A stretch of 7,241 nucleotides of DNA, from contig CAZBMS010000069.1 of the NCBI GenBank assembly GCA_964493125.1, forward strand, positions 1 through 7,241, read 5' to 3'. Below, in pieces: positions 1-5,295 of this stretch; within the stretch, counting starts at the first letter, position 1; the number at the start of each line of letters is the position of its first letter. The notes beneath the pieces are model-generated. The model made no database searches and was not told where the DNA came from. It saw only the letters and a list, made by a program, of their open reading frames with translations. This stretch comes from QGNO01 sp964493125 (lineage in GTDB: Bacteria > Chloroflexota > Dehalococcoidia > Lucifugimonadales > QGNO01). The position numbers and the translations under genes are program-made.

Positions 1-628
1 CGGTAATTGCCGCCATTGCTATCGGCAAAGACGTAGCCACAAGAGTTCCAAACACTAGCGCCAACGCAGCAATAACTAATGGTAAACTAACGGCCTCAGA
101 TCTCTGCAAATCCTCCTCGGCTGCTACGTTTAGTTCTGAGAAAATCGCTATGCCACCAGTAGCCCACACTCTGAAACCTTCAGGCTCTTGAATCATACCG
201 CGTAGGGAATGATATAAATCCATCCCCTCATCAACGGTTGCGTCAAGATTAACGGCTACATAGGAGGTATGCCCATCTTCAGAAACAAAACCAGCGTTCC
301 CGGTACTGTAAAAGGATGTAACGTCCGTAACTTTGTCACTGGATGTCAGGTCTTGCAGAGATTTCGAAATCGCCGATTTGTATTCGGGATCAGTAGCACG
401 CAAGTCAGGATTAGAGTAAACAATAATGATTGAGGCTCCCTGAATATCCAATTTCTCTGCGAGTATATTGAGGGCTATCCGTGATTCAGTTTCGCTTTCG
501 CCAAAGCCACCTTTGAGTTCCGACAACAATTTAGGGGCAAACATTCCGGACACAATTATTGAAACCAGCCAGAACAAAATAACTGCCTTTTTATAGCGGA
601 CCATTTGAATGCCAAGTTGGTAAAGCAT
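1..628 (-). CDS. MMPL-family (RND-type) membrane transporter, N-terminal part, cut by window edge
   Basis: The visible 209 residues match the start of an MMPL/RND-type exporter, an inner-membrane protein that moves lipids or other hydrophobic compounds using the proton gradient. After a short basic start (MLYQLGIQMVRYKK), residues about 14-31 form TM1. A soluble loop of about 140 residues follows, with the typical GGFGESETES segment at 40-49. TM2 lies at about 181-198 (LPLVIAALALVFGTLV), where the gene leaves the window in mid-codon. The rest of the first half and the whole second half are missing. The ATG at 628-626 is the first in-frame ATG after an upstream stop (near 671-673). It has no Shine-Dalgarno sequence, and a putative promoter places the transcript start only a few bases upstream. 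ATG at 604 (MVRYKK) is an alternative that keeps TM1. The gene is divergent from rplU. The family is clear; the substrate is unknown. Confidence 0.85.
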   Translation of the reverse strand, partial: MLYQLGIQMVRYKKAVILFWLVSIIVSGMFAPKLLSELKGGFGESETESRIALNILAEKLDIQGASIIIVYSNPDLRATDPEYKSAISKSLQDLTSSDKVTDVTSFYSTGNAGFVSEDGHTSYVAVNLDATVDEGMDLYHSLRGMIQEPEGFRVWATGGIAIFSELNVAAEEDLQRSEAVSLPLVIAALALVFGTLVATSLPIAMAAIT

Positions 629-638
629 GAGTCTAATA

Positions 639-667
639 AGTATATGGCACCGACGATTTTGTGACAA
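639..667 (-). promoter_or_regulatory. Putative promoter of the MMPL transporter gene
   Basis: Read on the minus strand, TTGTCA (667-662) and TATACT (644-639) are separated by 17 bases and resemble a sigma-70 promoter, each box 5/6 to consensus. Transcription would start near 632-633, only about 4-5 bases before the ATG at 628. The mRNA would be almost leaderless, which fits the lack of a Shine-Dalgarno sequence. This is a prediction from sequence only. Confidence 0.5.
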
Positions 668-676
668 TTCTCACAA
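659..676. promoter_or_regulatory. Palindromic operator-like site between divergent promoters
   Basis: TTGTGACAATTCTCACAA has perfect 6-base arms (TTGTGA/TCACAA) around a CAATTC centre, so 16 of 18 positions are symmetric. It covers the -35 box of the left-facing promoter (667-662) and the -35 box of the upstream right-facing promoter (659-664). A dimeric repressor or activator bound here could affect both directions. The regulator is not identifiable, and the two arms may partly be a by-product of the overlapping -35 boxes. Confidence 0.4.
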
Positions 677-687
677 CGCTCTATAAA
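659..687 (+). promoter_or_regulatory. Putative upstream promoter P1 of the rplU-rpmA-rpmE operon
   Basis: TTGTGA (659-664), a 17-base spacer and TATAAA (682-687) form a weaker sigma-70-like promoter (4/6 and 5/6 to consensus). Predicted transcription start is near 694, giving a leader of about 54 bases before rplU. Its -35 box is the left arm of the palindrome, so it would be the promoter most exposed to any regulator binding there. Confidence 0.35.
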
Positions 688-696
688 AACACTGGA

Positions 697-725
697 TTGA
701 CACGCATTCGTTGCAGAAATAGAAT
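697..725 (+). promoter_or_regulatory. Strong promoter P2 of the rplU-rpmA-rpmE operon
   Basis: TTGACA (697-702, exact consensus), a 17-base spacer and TAGAAT (720-725, 5/6) make a near-ideal sigma-70 promoter, as expected for ribosomal-protein genes. The predicted start is near 732, leaving a leader of only about 16 bases that holds the GGAGA ribosome-binding site. It lies downstream of the GTG at 661, so that codon cannot be the rplU start on this transcript. Confidence 0.7.
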
Positions 726-735
726 TGTATGGTTT

Positions 736-740
736 GGAGA
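736..740 (+). promoter_or_regulatory. Ribosome-binding site of rplU
   Basis: GGAGA sits 7 bases before the ATG at 748. It decides the start in favour of 748 over the upstream in-frame GTG at 661, which has no such site and lies upstream of P2. Confidence 0.75.
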
Positions 741-747
741 CAAATTC

Positions 748-1128
748 ATGGATTATGCTGTAGTAAAAACAGGCGGGAAACAGTACCGAGTGAGCCCTGG
801 CGACATCATCGACATTGAGAAGTTGCCCGGTGAAAGCGGTTCTATTATAGAATTACCTAACGTGCTCTTACTCTCCCAAGCAGGAAAAGTCACTATTGGG
901 AAACCCGAAATCGACGGTGTGAAAGTAGTAGGTGAGGTAGAGGAACAGAAGAAGGGCAAGAAGTTGGTGGTGTTCAAGTTTAAATCGAAAACCAGACAAG
1001 GTACTAAAACTGGGCACAGGCAACAGCTAACCAGCCTTCGTATAAAAGAAATAGTAACCGGGAAGGAAAAAGCTGCGCCAAAAAAGCGCACTAGTAAGGC
1101 AAAACAGGAGAGCAGTGATGGCTCATAA
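748..1128 (+). CDS. rplU: Large-subunit ribosomal protein L21 (bL21)
   Basis: This 126-residue protein is L21, a bacterial-specific component of the 50S subunit that binds 23S rRNA. The start MDYAVVKTGGKQYRV is the family hallmark. The C-terminal core with VFKFKSKTRQGTKTGHRQQLTSLRI (about residues 79-103) matches the conserved rRNA-binding 'K.K.. ...GHRQ..T...I' region. The family is usually about 100-105 residues; here about 20 extra lysine- and serine-rich residues (GKEKAAPKKRTSKAKQESSDGS) follow, probably a disordered tail. The in-frame reading extends upstream to a GTG at 661, but the start at 748 is supported by family alignment, a GGAGA site and the promoter at 697-725. It is the first gene of a three-gene ribosomal operon, and its 3' end overlaps rpmA by 11 bases. 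Confidence 0.96.
   Translation: MDYAVVKTGGKQYRVSPGDIIDIEKLPGESGSIIELPNVLLLSQAGKVTIGKPEIDGVKVVGEVEEQKKGKKLVVFKFKSKTRQGTKTGHRQQLTSLRIKEIVTGKEKAAPKKRTSKAKQESSDGS
1106..1111 (+). promoter_or_regulatory. Ribosome-binding site of rpmA, inside rplU
   Basis: AGGAGA lies 6 bases before the ATG at 1118 and within the end of the rplU coding sequence. It favours the ATG at 1118 over the adjacent GTG at 1115 as the start of L27. Confidence 0.75.
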
Positions 1129-1384
1129 AAAGGGACAAGGTAGCTCTAGAAACGGCCGAGACAGCAACAGTAAAAGACTTGGAGTTAAACACTACGGTGG
1201 CGACTTAGTAACTGCTGGAAGCATTATAGTCAGGCAACGTGGCACTAAGATAAGACCAGGTCTAAATGTCGGCATCGGGAAGGATCATACACTATTCGCA
1301 AAGATCAGTGGCCAAGTTAGATTTGACCATGCTACAAAAGAACGTAAACGTGCCAATATCGATCCAGTGGAAGTTGGAGTTTAA
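1118..1384 (+). CDS. rpmA: Large-subunit ribosomal protein L27 (bL27)
   Basis: This 88-residue protein is L27, whose N-terminal tail reaches toward the peptidyl-transferase centre. The sequence MAHKKGQGSSRNGRDSNSKR followed by LGVKHYGGDLVTAGSIIVRQRGT and the GKDHTLFA motif (about residues 55-62) is diagnostic, and the length is normal. It begins directly with MAHKKG, so there is no N-terminal extension of the type cleaved by the Prp protease in Firmicutes and some other groups. The ATG at 1118 overlaps the end of rplU by 11 bases, suggesting translational coupling. A GTG directly before it would add one residue but breaks the conserved start. Confidence 0.96.
   Translation: MAHKKGQGSSRNGRDSNSKRLGVKHYGGDLVTAGSIIVRQRGTKIRPGLNVGIGKDHTLFAKISGQVRFDHATKERKRANIDPVEVGV
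1376..1379 (+). promoter_or_regulatory. Ribosome-binding site of rpmE, inside rpmA
   Basis: GGAG in the last codons of rpmA is 6 bases before the TTG at 1386. It supports that TTG as the start of L31, as no in-frame ATG lies near the conserved N-terminus. Confidence 0.6.
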
Positions 1385-1385
1385 A

Positions 1386-1589
1386 TTGAAAACAGGTATA
1401 CACCCAGAATATTATCACGATGCCGTAATAACTTGTTCGTGTGGCAACACACTCACAACGGGGTCTACAAAAAAAGAACTTAAGGTGGAAGTATGTAGCA
1501 GCTGTCATCCTTTCTTCACAGGGGAACAACGTATAGTTGACACGGAAGGACGAGTCGACAGAATCAAGAAACGCTACGGCTTGAAGTAG
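1386..1589 (+). CDS. rpmE: Large-subunit ribosomal protein L31, zinc-binding type (bL31)
   Basis: This 67-residue protein is L31, which sits at the central protuberance and bridges the two subunits. The N-terminus (M)KTGIHPEYY and the segment CSSCHPFFTGEQR are family signatures, as is the ending GRVDRIKKRYG. Four cysteines (C17, C19, C37, C40) show the zinc-containing form, not the cysteine-free paralogue made under zinc limitation. The start is inferred as TTG at 1386, one base after the rpmA stop, because the reading frame's only upstream ATG (1266) is deep inside rpmA and would add a non-homologous extension of 40 residues. The length then matches the family (about 65-75). It is the last gene before a strong hairpin. 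Confidence 0.93.
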   Translation: MKTGIHPEYYHDAVITCSCGNTLTTGSTKKELKVEVCSSCHPFFTGEQRIVDTEGRVDRIKKRYGLK

Positions 1590-1610
1590 AAACAGCTATT
1601 AGCAGTTGAA

Positions 1611-1640
1611 AAAGGGGCGGTGAGTACCGCCCCTTTGTAA
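1611..1640 (+). terminator. Hairpin terminator after rpmE
   Basis: AAAGGGGCGGT (1611-1621) and ACCGCCCCTTT (1626-1636) form a perfect 11-base-pair, GC-rich stem with a four-base loop (GAGT). The stem starts 22 bases after the rpmE stop. The tail TTTGTAAATTT is only partly U-rich, so termination may be incomplete. It ends 17 bases before the TTG start of the next gene, so it could separate, or only weaken, transcription into DUF1385. Confidence 0.75.
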
Positions 1641-1653
1641 ATTTAGGTTCTAA

Positions 1654-2577
1654 TTGAACTCAAAACACGAAAATAAACCCGACTCTTCCTCGGAATTTGC
1701 TGCTCCTTATTTATACGGAGGCCAAGCTGTAATCGAAGGGGTCATGATACGAGGCAGACACTTCTCATGCGTAGCAGCTCGCCGACCAAATGGGGAGATC
1801 ACTCACAAAGTCACGCCTTTAAGCAACGTGTTCACAGGCAAGTTACGCAGAATACCACTAGTAAGAGGCATTCTGATTTTGGGGGAGACTCTGGCACTAG
1901 GAATGAAAGCACTCGCCTATTCAACTAATGTTCAGCTTGAAGATGAGGGGCAAGAACTTGGTGGATGGAGCCTCGCCTTAATGATTACAATCTCTCTTAC
2001 ACTTGCGATCGGATTGTTTTTCCTGGTACCTCTCTTCGTTAGCATTGGTTTTGAACACTTTGTAGAATCGGCACTTATCAGCAACATTATCGAGGGGCTA
2101 GTCCGGCTTCTTGTTTTCTTAATGTACGTGTGGGGTATCGGATTCATTCGCGACATTCGCAGAGTTTTCGCCTACCATGGCGCAGAACACATGGCAGTAA
2201 AAACTTATGAGTCCGGCCAACCTCTACAAGTAAACAACATAAGAGCTCATTCGACAGCTCATCCAAGATGTGGCACGGCATTTCTTCTTACGGTTATGGT
2301 AGTAGCCATATTCACCTTTGTATGGTTAGGAAGGCCAGCATTACCATGGTTGATAGCATCGAGATTATTTCTTATACCTCTGATAGCCTCAATAGCATAT
2401 GAAACTATAAAATACAGCGCTTCACACCAAAAAAATCCCCTCGTACGGCTAATAGTAATACCAAATTTAATGCTTCAGAAACTGACCACGAGAGAACCAG
2501 AAGATGAGCAGATAGAAGTTGCCATACACGCAATGGAAACCGTGATAGCAGCAGATATCAACCATGAATCCAAATAA
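1654..2577 (+). CDS. DUF1385 (YqhQ-like) integral membrane protein
   Basis: This 307-residue protein belongs to the DUF1385/YqhQ family, whose role is not established; it is often labelled a putative metal-dependent enzyme. Signatures seen are YGGQAVIEGVMIRG (21-34), YHGAEHMAVKTYE (174-186) and RAHSTAHPRCGTAF (197-210). The conserved His, Glu and Cys residues could bind a metal. Hydrophobic stretches at about 105-130, 141-163, 209-226 and 230-248 suggest four membrane segments, with the conserved motifs in the loop between the second and third. A stop directly precedes the TTG at 1654, so this is the earliest possible start; the next in-frame ATG (1744) would cut into the conserved N-terminus. 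The ribosome-binding site is weak (AGG at 1645-1647). The gene follows rpmE across a hairpin, an order I recall from Chloroflexota. Confidence 0.88.
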   Translation: MNSKHENKPDSSSEFAAPYLYGGQAVIEGVMIRGRHFSCVAARRPNGEITHKVTPLSNVFTGKLRRIPLVRGILILGETLALGMKALAYSTNVQLEDEGQELGGWSLALMITISLTLAIGLFFLVPLFVSIGFEHFVESALISNIIEGLVRLLVFLMYVWGIGFIRDIRRVFAYHGAEHMAVKTYESGQPLQVNNIRAHSTAHPRCGTAFLLTVMVVAIFTFVWLGRPALPWLIASRLFLIPLIASIAYETIKYSASHQKNPLVRLIVIPNLMLQKLTTREPEDEQIEVAIHAMETVIAADINHESK

Positions 2578-2580
2578 AAC

Positions 2581-2629
2581 AAACCACTCCCAAAAATCAT
2601 TGAGGGCCTGTTGGCGGAATTAGTGGTTT
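2581..2629. repeat. Inverted repeat between convergent genes
   Basis: AAACCACT (2581-2588) and AGTGGTTT (2622-2629) are perfect 8-base inverted arms separated by 33 bases. They fill the 56-base gap between the stops of DUF1385 and the hydrolase. This could be a weak two-way terminator, but the loop is long, the stem is short and AT-leaning, and no clear U-tract follows on either strand. Confidence 0.25.
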
Positions 2630-2633
2630 AGGC

Positions 2634-4598
2634 CTAAGCACTCGTTGCAGAGTCGTATCTATCTACGGCGTTTTTCACTACCATTTCTATGTCCTGGGCC
2701 AGTATGTAGCCATCTGCAACAAGCCTTTCAGCATCTCTAGTCACCAAGCCAACATATTCATCACGGTCTTTATACCTTTCAGTTATAGAAACTCTTGGGT
2801 CGTCTTTTTTCTCACGTTCAGCTTCAGTCTTAGGAAACCATCGCGAAAAGCCGATCATTGGAATCTGTTGATCAGAAGCACCTGTGCTTGGATGTCTAAC
2901 ATTCCAACCAGCGTGCGTCGCGACAGCCTGAGTTAGGTCAGGGAGTCTGATTCCACCAACTTCGTTTCCATCCGAATCAACCGCTGAAACTAAACAAACG
3001 TATCGATCTCCCTCGGAAGTTGGATACTCTCCTATACCTTCTGAGGATCGTTCTCCAAGGTCCATAGCCCTCAGCACCCATAACTTAGACCTATCAGGAG
3101 TCACCTGCTCTGGAAGTGCATCGAATGCATTCAGAACATTGTTTCTAGATACAGCTGTTCCGTCATCAATCCTTGGATGTCTGCTTTCAGGGGGTGACAC
3201 CCCATCAGATATCCACTTCTCAAGATTTGCAAAAGCGGCTCTTAGTAACGGTGAGTAATCTATTACATTAGGGGCATAAAGCGGGAAAGCTCCCTCAGCC
3301 CCGGGTTCATTAGATTGTGGCATCACACCAGAGCCATGTTGAGTGCCGGCAAAATGATATACCCGTACATAGTCTGTATCATGCGCAACGTCATTTTCAC
3401 CGATTGGATCTGTGTGCATTAGCGAACCGTCTCCACGCCAATACTCTGCAGAACTGTTAGTATAAATAACCTTGGGCCTGTGCTCACTTTTGTTCAATCG
3501 TTTGAGTAAACCGTCCTTAAGCCCTGTAAATGGATCTGTGAGCTCTACATCATGGAACGGAAACATATGACCAAACCCAGGATATGACTGATTGGAAGGT
3601 TGAGCAAACCTGTGATTGAAGGCCCCTAATCTACCTCCAGCCACATGTGGAAGCAGCCCATCAAACACCTTTCTACCCGATTCATCCACGTTCAAGCCAA
3701 GATAAAGAAAATGCCTCAACATACGACCAGTCTGTGATACCCCATATCCAATAGCTTTATCCAGCCTACCTACTTCATTGAAAAGAGTTGAAGCATCATA
3801 CTTGAGAAAGGAAGTCGCATCTCTCAATGCAAGTAGCCCGCTTCCGGTTATTGGCGAATCCTTAGTCTCATATACGATCTGATAGTATTTGCCTGGCAAA
3901 AATCCACTCTCCAGATATACGTGCTCATCACTTGGCAAAACCCCATCGGAAGTTTCTTTTGCAAAGCTCCATTTGTCTCGAGGTATAAGAACGTCTTCAT
4001 CATCTTCAAAATCTTTAATGTATAAACTGGCGTCTTGGCTATAAACATCTTTTACGCGCAAAGGTTTATGTACACGATCAGCAAGCAACCAGGTTTTCGC
4101 TTGATGGTTAGGTCTGATTTCAACCACCGTTTTCCCAGCATTTGATTCCTCAGAAAAATCAGCTATGGGCGGATTAAGCCCCATCAGGATTTCACTTCTG
4201 TAAACGTCCCACTGCCAACCAAGCGATGCTACAGTCACTCCTCTCTCAAAAAGAAACCCGTCTCCAGAATCCGGGCTTACACTTGCGTCTTTTCCAGTTC
4301 GATTCAGAGTATCCACTACACGTTTTCTACCTCGATTAGGCAACTCAACTAGGACTCTATTGACCCCTCTGTCAGGGTCAACCGGCTTTATAACAGTGAA
4401 GTCTGACGTGAAACTGATATTCCCATCACTATTTTTCCTTGCCAATTGTAAGTCAACTATGGATTTATTAGCTTCATGGTTCGGGTCGACTTCATAAGTT
4501 AATATTCCATCAACCTGCTCGTACGAGCCACAATCTCCAAATTTCCGCCCATTCGCATACTGGAACCGGTTAGTAATATCAAAGTTTATGACCGCCAT
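2634..4598 (-). CDS. Large alpha/beta hydrolase domain protein, substrate unknown
   Basis: This 654-residue protein resembles a family of long alpha/beta hydrolases that I recall as 'alpha/beta hydrolase domain' (Abhydrolase_10). The nucleophile elbow is GYGVSQTGR (284-292), with Ser288 as likely catalytic serine. FAGTQHG (416-422) supplies a likely catalytic His421, and Glu385 in NSSAEYW (381-387) is a possible acid. These roles are inferred from spacing. A beta-rich N-terminal portion of about 250 residues precedes the catalytic core. There is no signal peptide or membrane segment, so it is probably cytoplasmic. The ATG at 4598 is chosen because GGAGG (4609-4605) is 6 bases upstream; an in-frame GTG at 4601 is too close to it. 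The gene runs in the same direction as the his genes, 76 bases downstream of hisIE, with no clear promoter or terminator between. Esterase activity is likely; the substrate cannot be read from the sequence. Confidence 0.8.
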   Translation of the reverse strand: MAVINFDITNRFQYANGRKFGDCGSYEQVDGILTYEVDPNHEANKSIVDLQLARKNSDGNISFTSDFTVIKPVDPDRGVNRVLVELPNRGRKRVVDTLNRTGKDASVSPDSGDGFLFERGVTVASLGWQWDVYRSEILMGLNPPIADFSEESNAGKTVVEIRPNHQAKTWLLADRVHKPLRVKDVYSQDASLYIKDFEDDEDVLIPRDKWSFAKETSDGVLPSDEHVYLESGFLPGKYYQIVYETKDSPITGSGLLALRDATSFLKYDASTLFNEVGRLDKAIGYGVSQTGRMLRHFLYLGLNVDESGRKVFDGLLPHVAGGRLGAFNHRFAQPSNQSYPGFGHMFPFHDVELTDPFTGLKDGLLKRLNKSEHRPKVIYTNSSAEYWRGDGSLMHTDPIGENDVAHDTDYVRVYHFAGTQHGSGVMPQSNEPGAEGAFPLYAPNVIDYSPLLRAAFANLEKWISDGVSPPESRHPRIDDGTAVSRNNVLNAFDALPEQVTPDRSKLWVLRAMDLGERSSEGIGEYPTSEGDRYVCLVSAVDSDGNEVGGIRLPDLTQAVATHAGWNVRHPSTGASDQQIPMIGFSRWFPKTEAEREKKDDPRVSITERYKDRDEYVGLVTRDAERLVADGYILAQDIEMVVKNAVDRYDSATSA

Positions 4599-4604
4599 CA
4601 CATG

Positions 4605-4609
4605 CCTCC
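4605..4609 (-). promoter_or_regulatory. Ribosome-binding site of the alpha/beta hydrolase
   Basis: GGAGG on the minus strand lies 6 bases before the ATG at 4598 and only 3 before the GTG at 4601, which supports the ATG. It is the strongest ribosome-binding site on the minus strand here and indicates that the gene is translated independently of hisIE. Confidence 0.7.
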
Positions 4610-4674
4610 AATCACCTAGATTTATCCGTTTTCAACCACTAAAGGTTAATGCCGTTAAGATACGTTACAGTCGT

Positions 4675-5295
4675 CTAATGTCTCCTAGACCTAAGCTCTG
4701 ACCACACAGCCTCAGGAGTAGTTCCTGACGCAGCTATAAGAACTAATACGTGGTACAGCAAGTCAGCAACTTCACTGGTGACTTGGTCAACATCTCCCTG
4801 TGCAGCGGCGATGGCTACCTCTCCTGCTTCTTCAACAACTTTCTGACCCGCTCTACCAACTCCAGCTTTCAGTAAATCGGCAGTATAGCTACCTTCAGGC
4901 AACTCTTTTTTCCGTTCCTGTATCAACGCGAAGAGTTCATCCAAAATTCCAGAACCCGATTCACTGTTAGCAAAATCAGGCTGAGAATCTTCAACCGTCG
5001 TAAAAAAACAACTAATGTTCCCAGTGTGACAAGTGGGGCCATCTGACTCAACCTGAAATATTAACGCATCTCCATCACAGTCCTGAAAAACTTTTCTCAT
5101 GTGCAGGAAATTTCCTGAGATCTCTCCTTTATGCCAAAGATCCTCACGACTACGACTATAAAACTCGACACCACCCCCCTCAACAGTTCTTCTAAAGGAC
5201 CCGGGACTGACATAGCCTAGCATCAACACTTCCTTAGTGTTTATGTCTTGGATAATTGAAGGTACGAGACCTTGTTTGTCCAATTTAATAGTCAT
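4675..5295 (-). CDS. hisIE: Bifunctional phosphoribosyl-AMP cyclohydrolase / phosphoribosyl-ATP pyrophosphohydrolase
   Basis: This 206-residue fused enzyme carries out steps 2 and 3 of histidine synthesis: it removes pyrophosphate from phosphoribosyl-ATP and opens the adenine ring of phosphoribosyl-AMP. Residues 1 to about 102 are the HisI cyclohydrolase, with FYSRSREDLWHKGEISGN (45-62), the metal-binding DCDGD (72-76) and zinc cysteines C73, C89 and C96. Residues about 113-206 are the HisE domain, a MazG-like helical fold, with KVVEEAGEVAIAA (152-164) and SEVADLLYHVLVL (174-186) carrying the acidic magnesium ligands. All key residues are present. The ATG overlaps the stop of the HAD gene by 4 bases (ATGA), and GAGGTG at 5306-5301 serves as ribosome-binding site. 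It is the last recognisable his gene of the operon. Confidence 0.95.
   Translation of the reverse strand: MTIKLDKQGLVPSIIQDINTKEVLMLGYVSPGSFRRTVEGGGVEFYSRSREDLWHKGEISGNFLHMRKVFQDCDGDALIFQVESDGPTCHTGNISCFFTTVEDSQPDFANSESGSGILDELFALIQERKKELPEGSYTADLLKAGVGRAGQKVVEEAGEVAIAAAQGDVDQVTSEVADLLYHVLVLIAASGTTPEAVWSELRSRRH

Noticed and set aside
661..747. N-terminal extension of L21 from a GTG at 661
   Set aside because: The extension contains the consensus promoter at 697-725, lacks a ribosome-binding site, and has no similarity to the L21 N-terminus, which starts at 748.
753..1091. Minus-strand frame of 112 residues opposite rplU
   Set aside because: It is antisense to the L21 coding region, with low-complexity sequence and no family resemblance.
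1266..1385. Longer L31 starting from an ATG inside rpmA
   Set aside because: It would add 40 residues read out of frame from the L27 coding sequence and not found in the L31 family; TTG at 1386 with GGAG upstream gives the normal length.
2601..2636. GGCCT/AGGCC pair near the stop of the hydrolase as a second terminator stem
   Set aside because: Only 5 base pairs with a 20-base loop, and it cannot form at the same time as the 8-base inverted repeat; AGGCCT is also self-palindromic, so a chance match is likely.
4599..4674. Promoter for the alpha/beta hydrolase or terminator after hisIE
   Set aside because: The best promoter-like pair on the minus strand (TTAACC, 17 bases, GATAAA) matches only 4/6 in each box, and no stem longer than about 4 bases with a U-tract was found.
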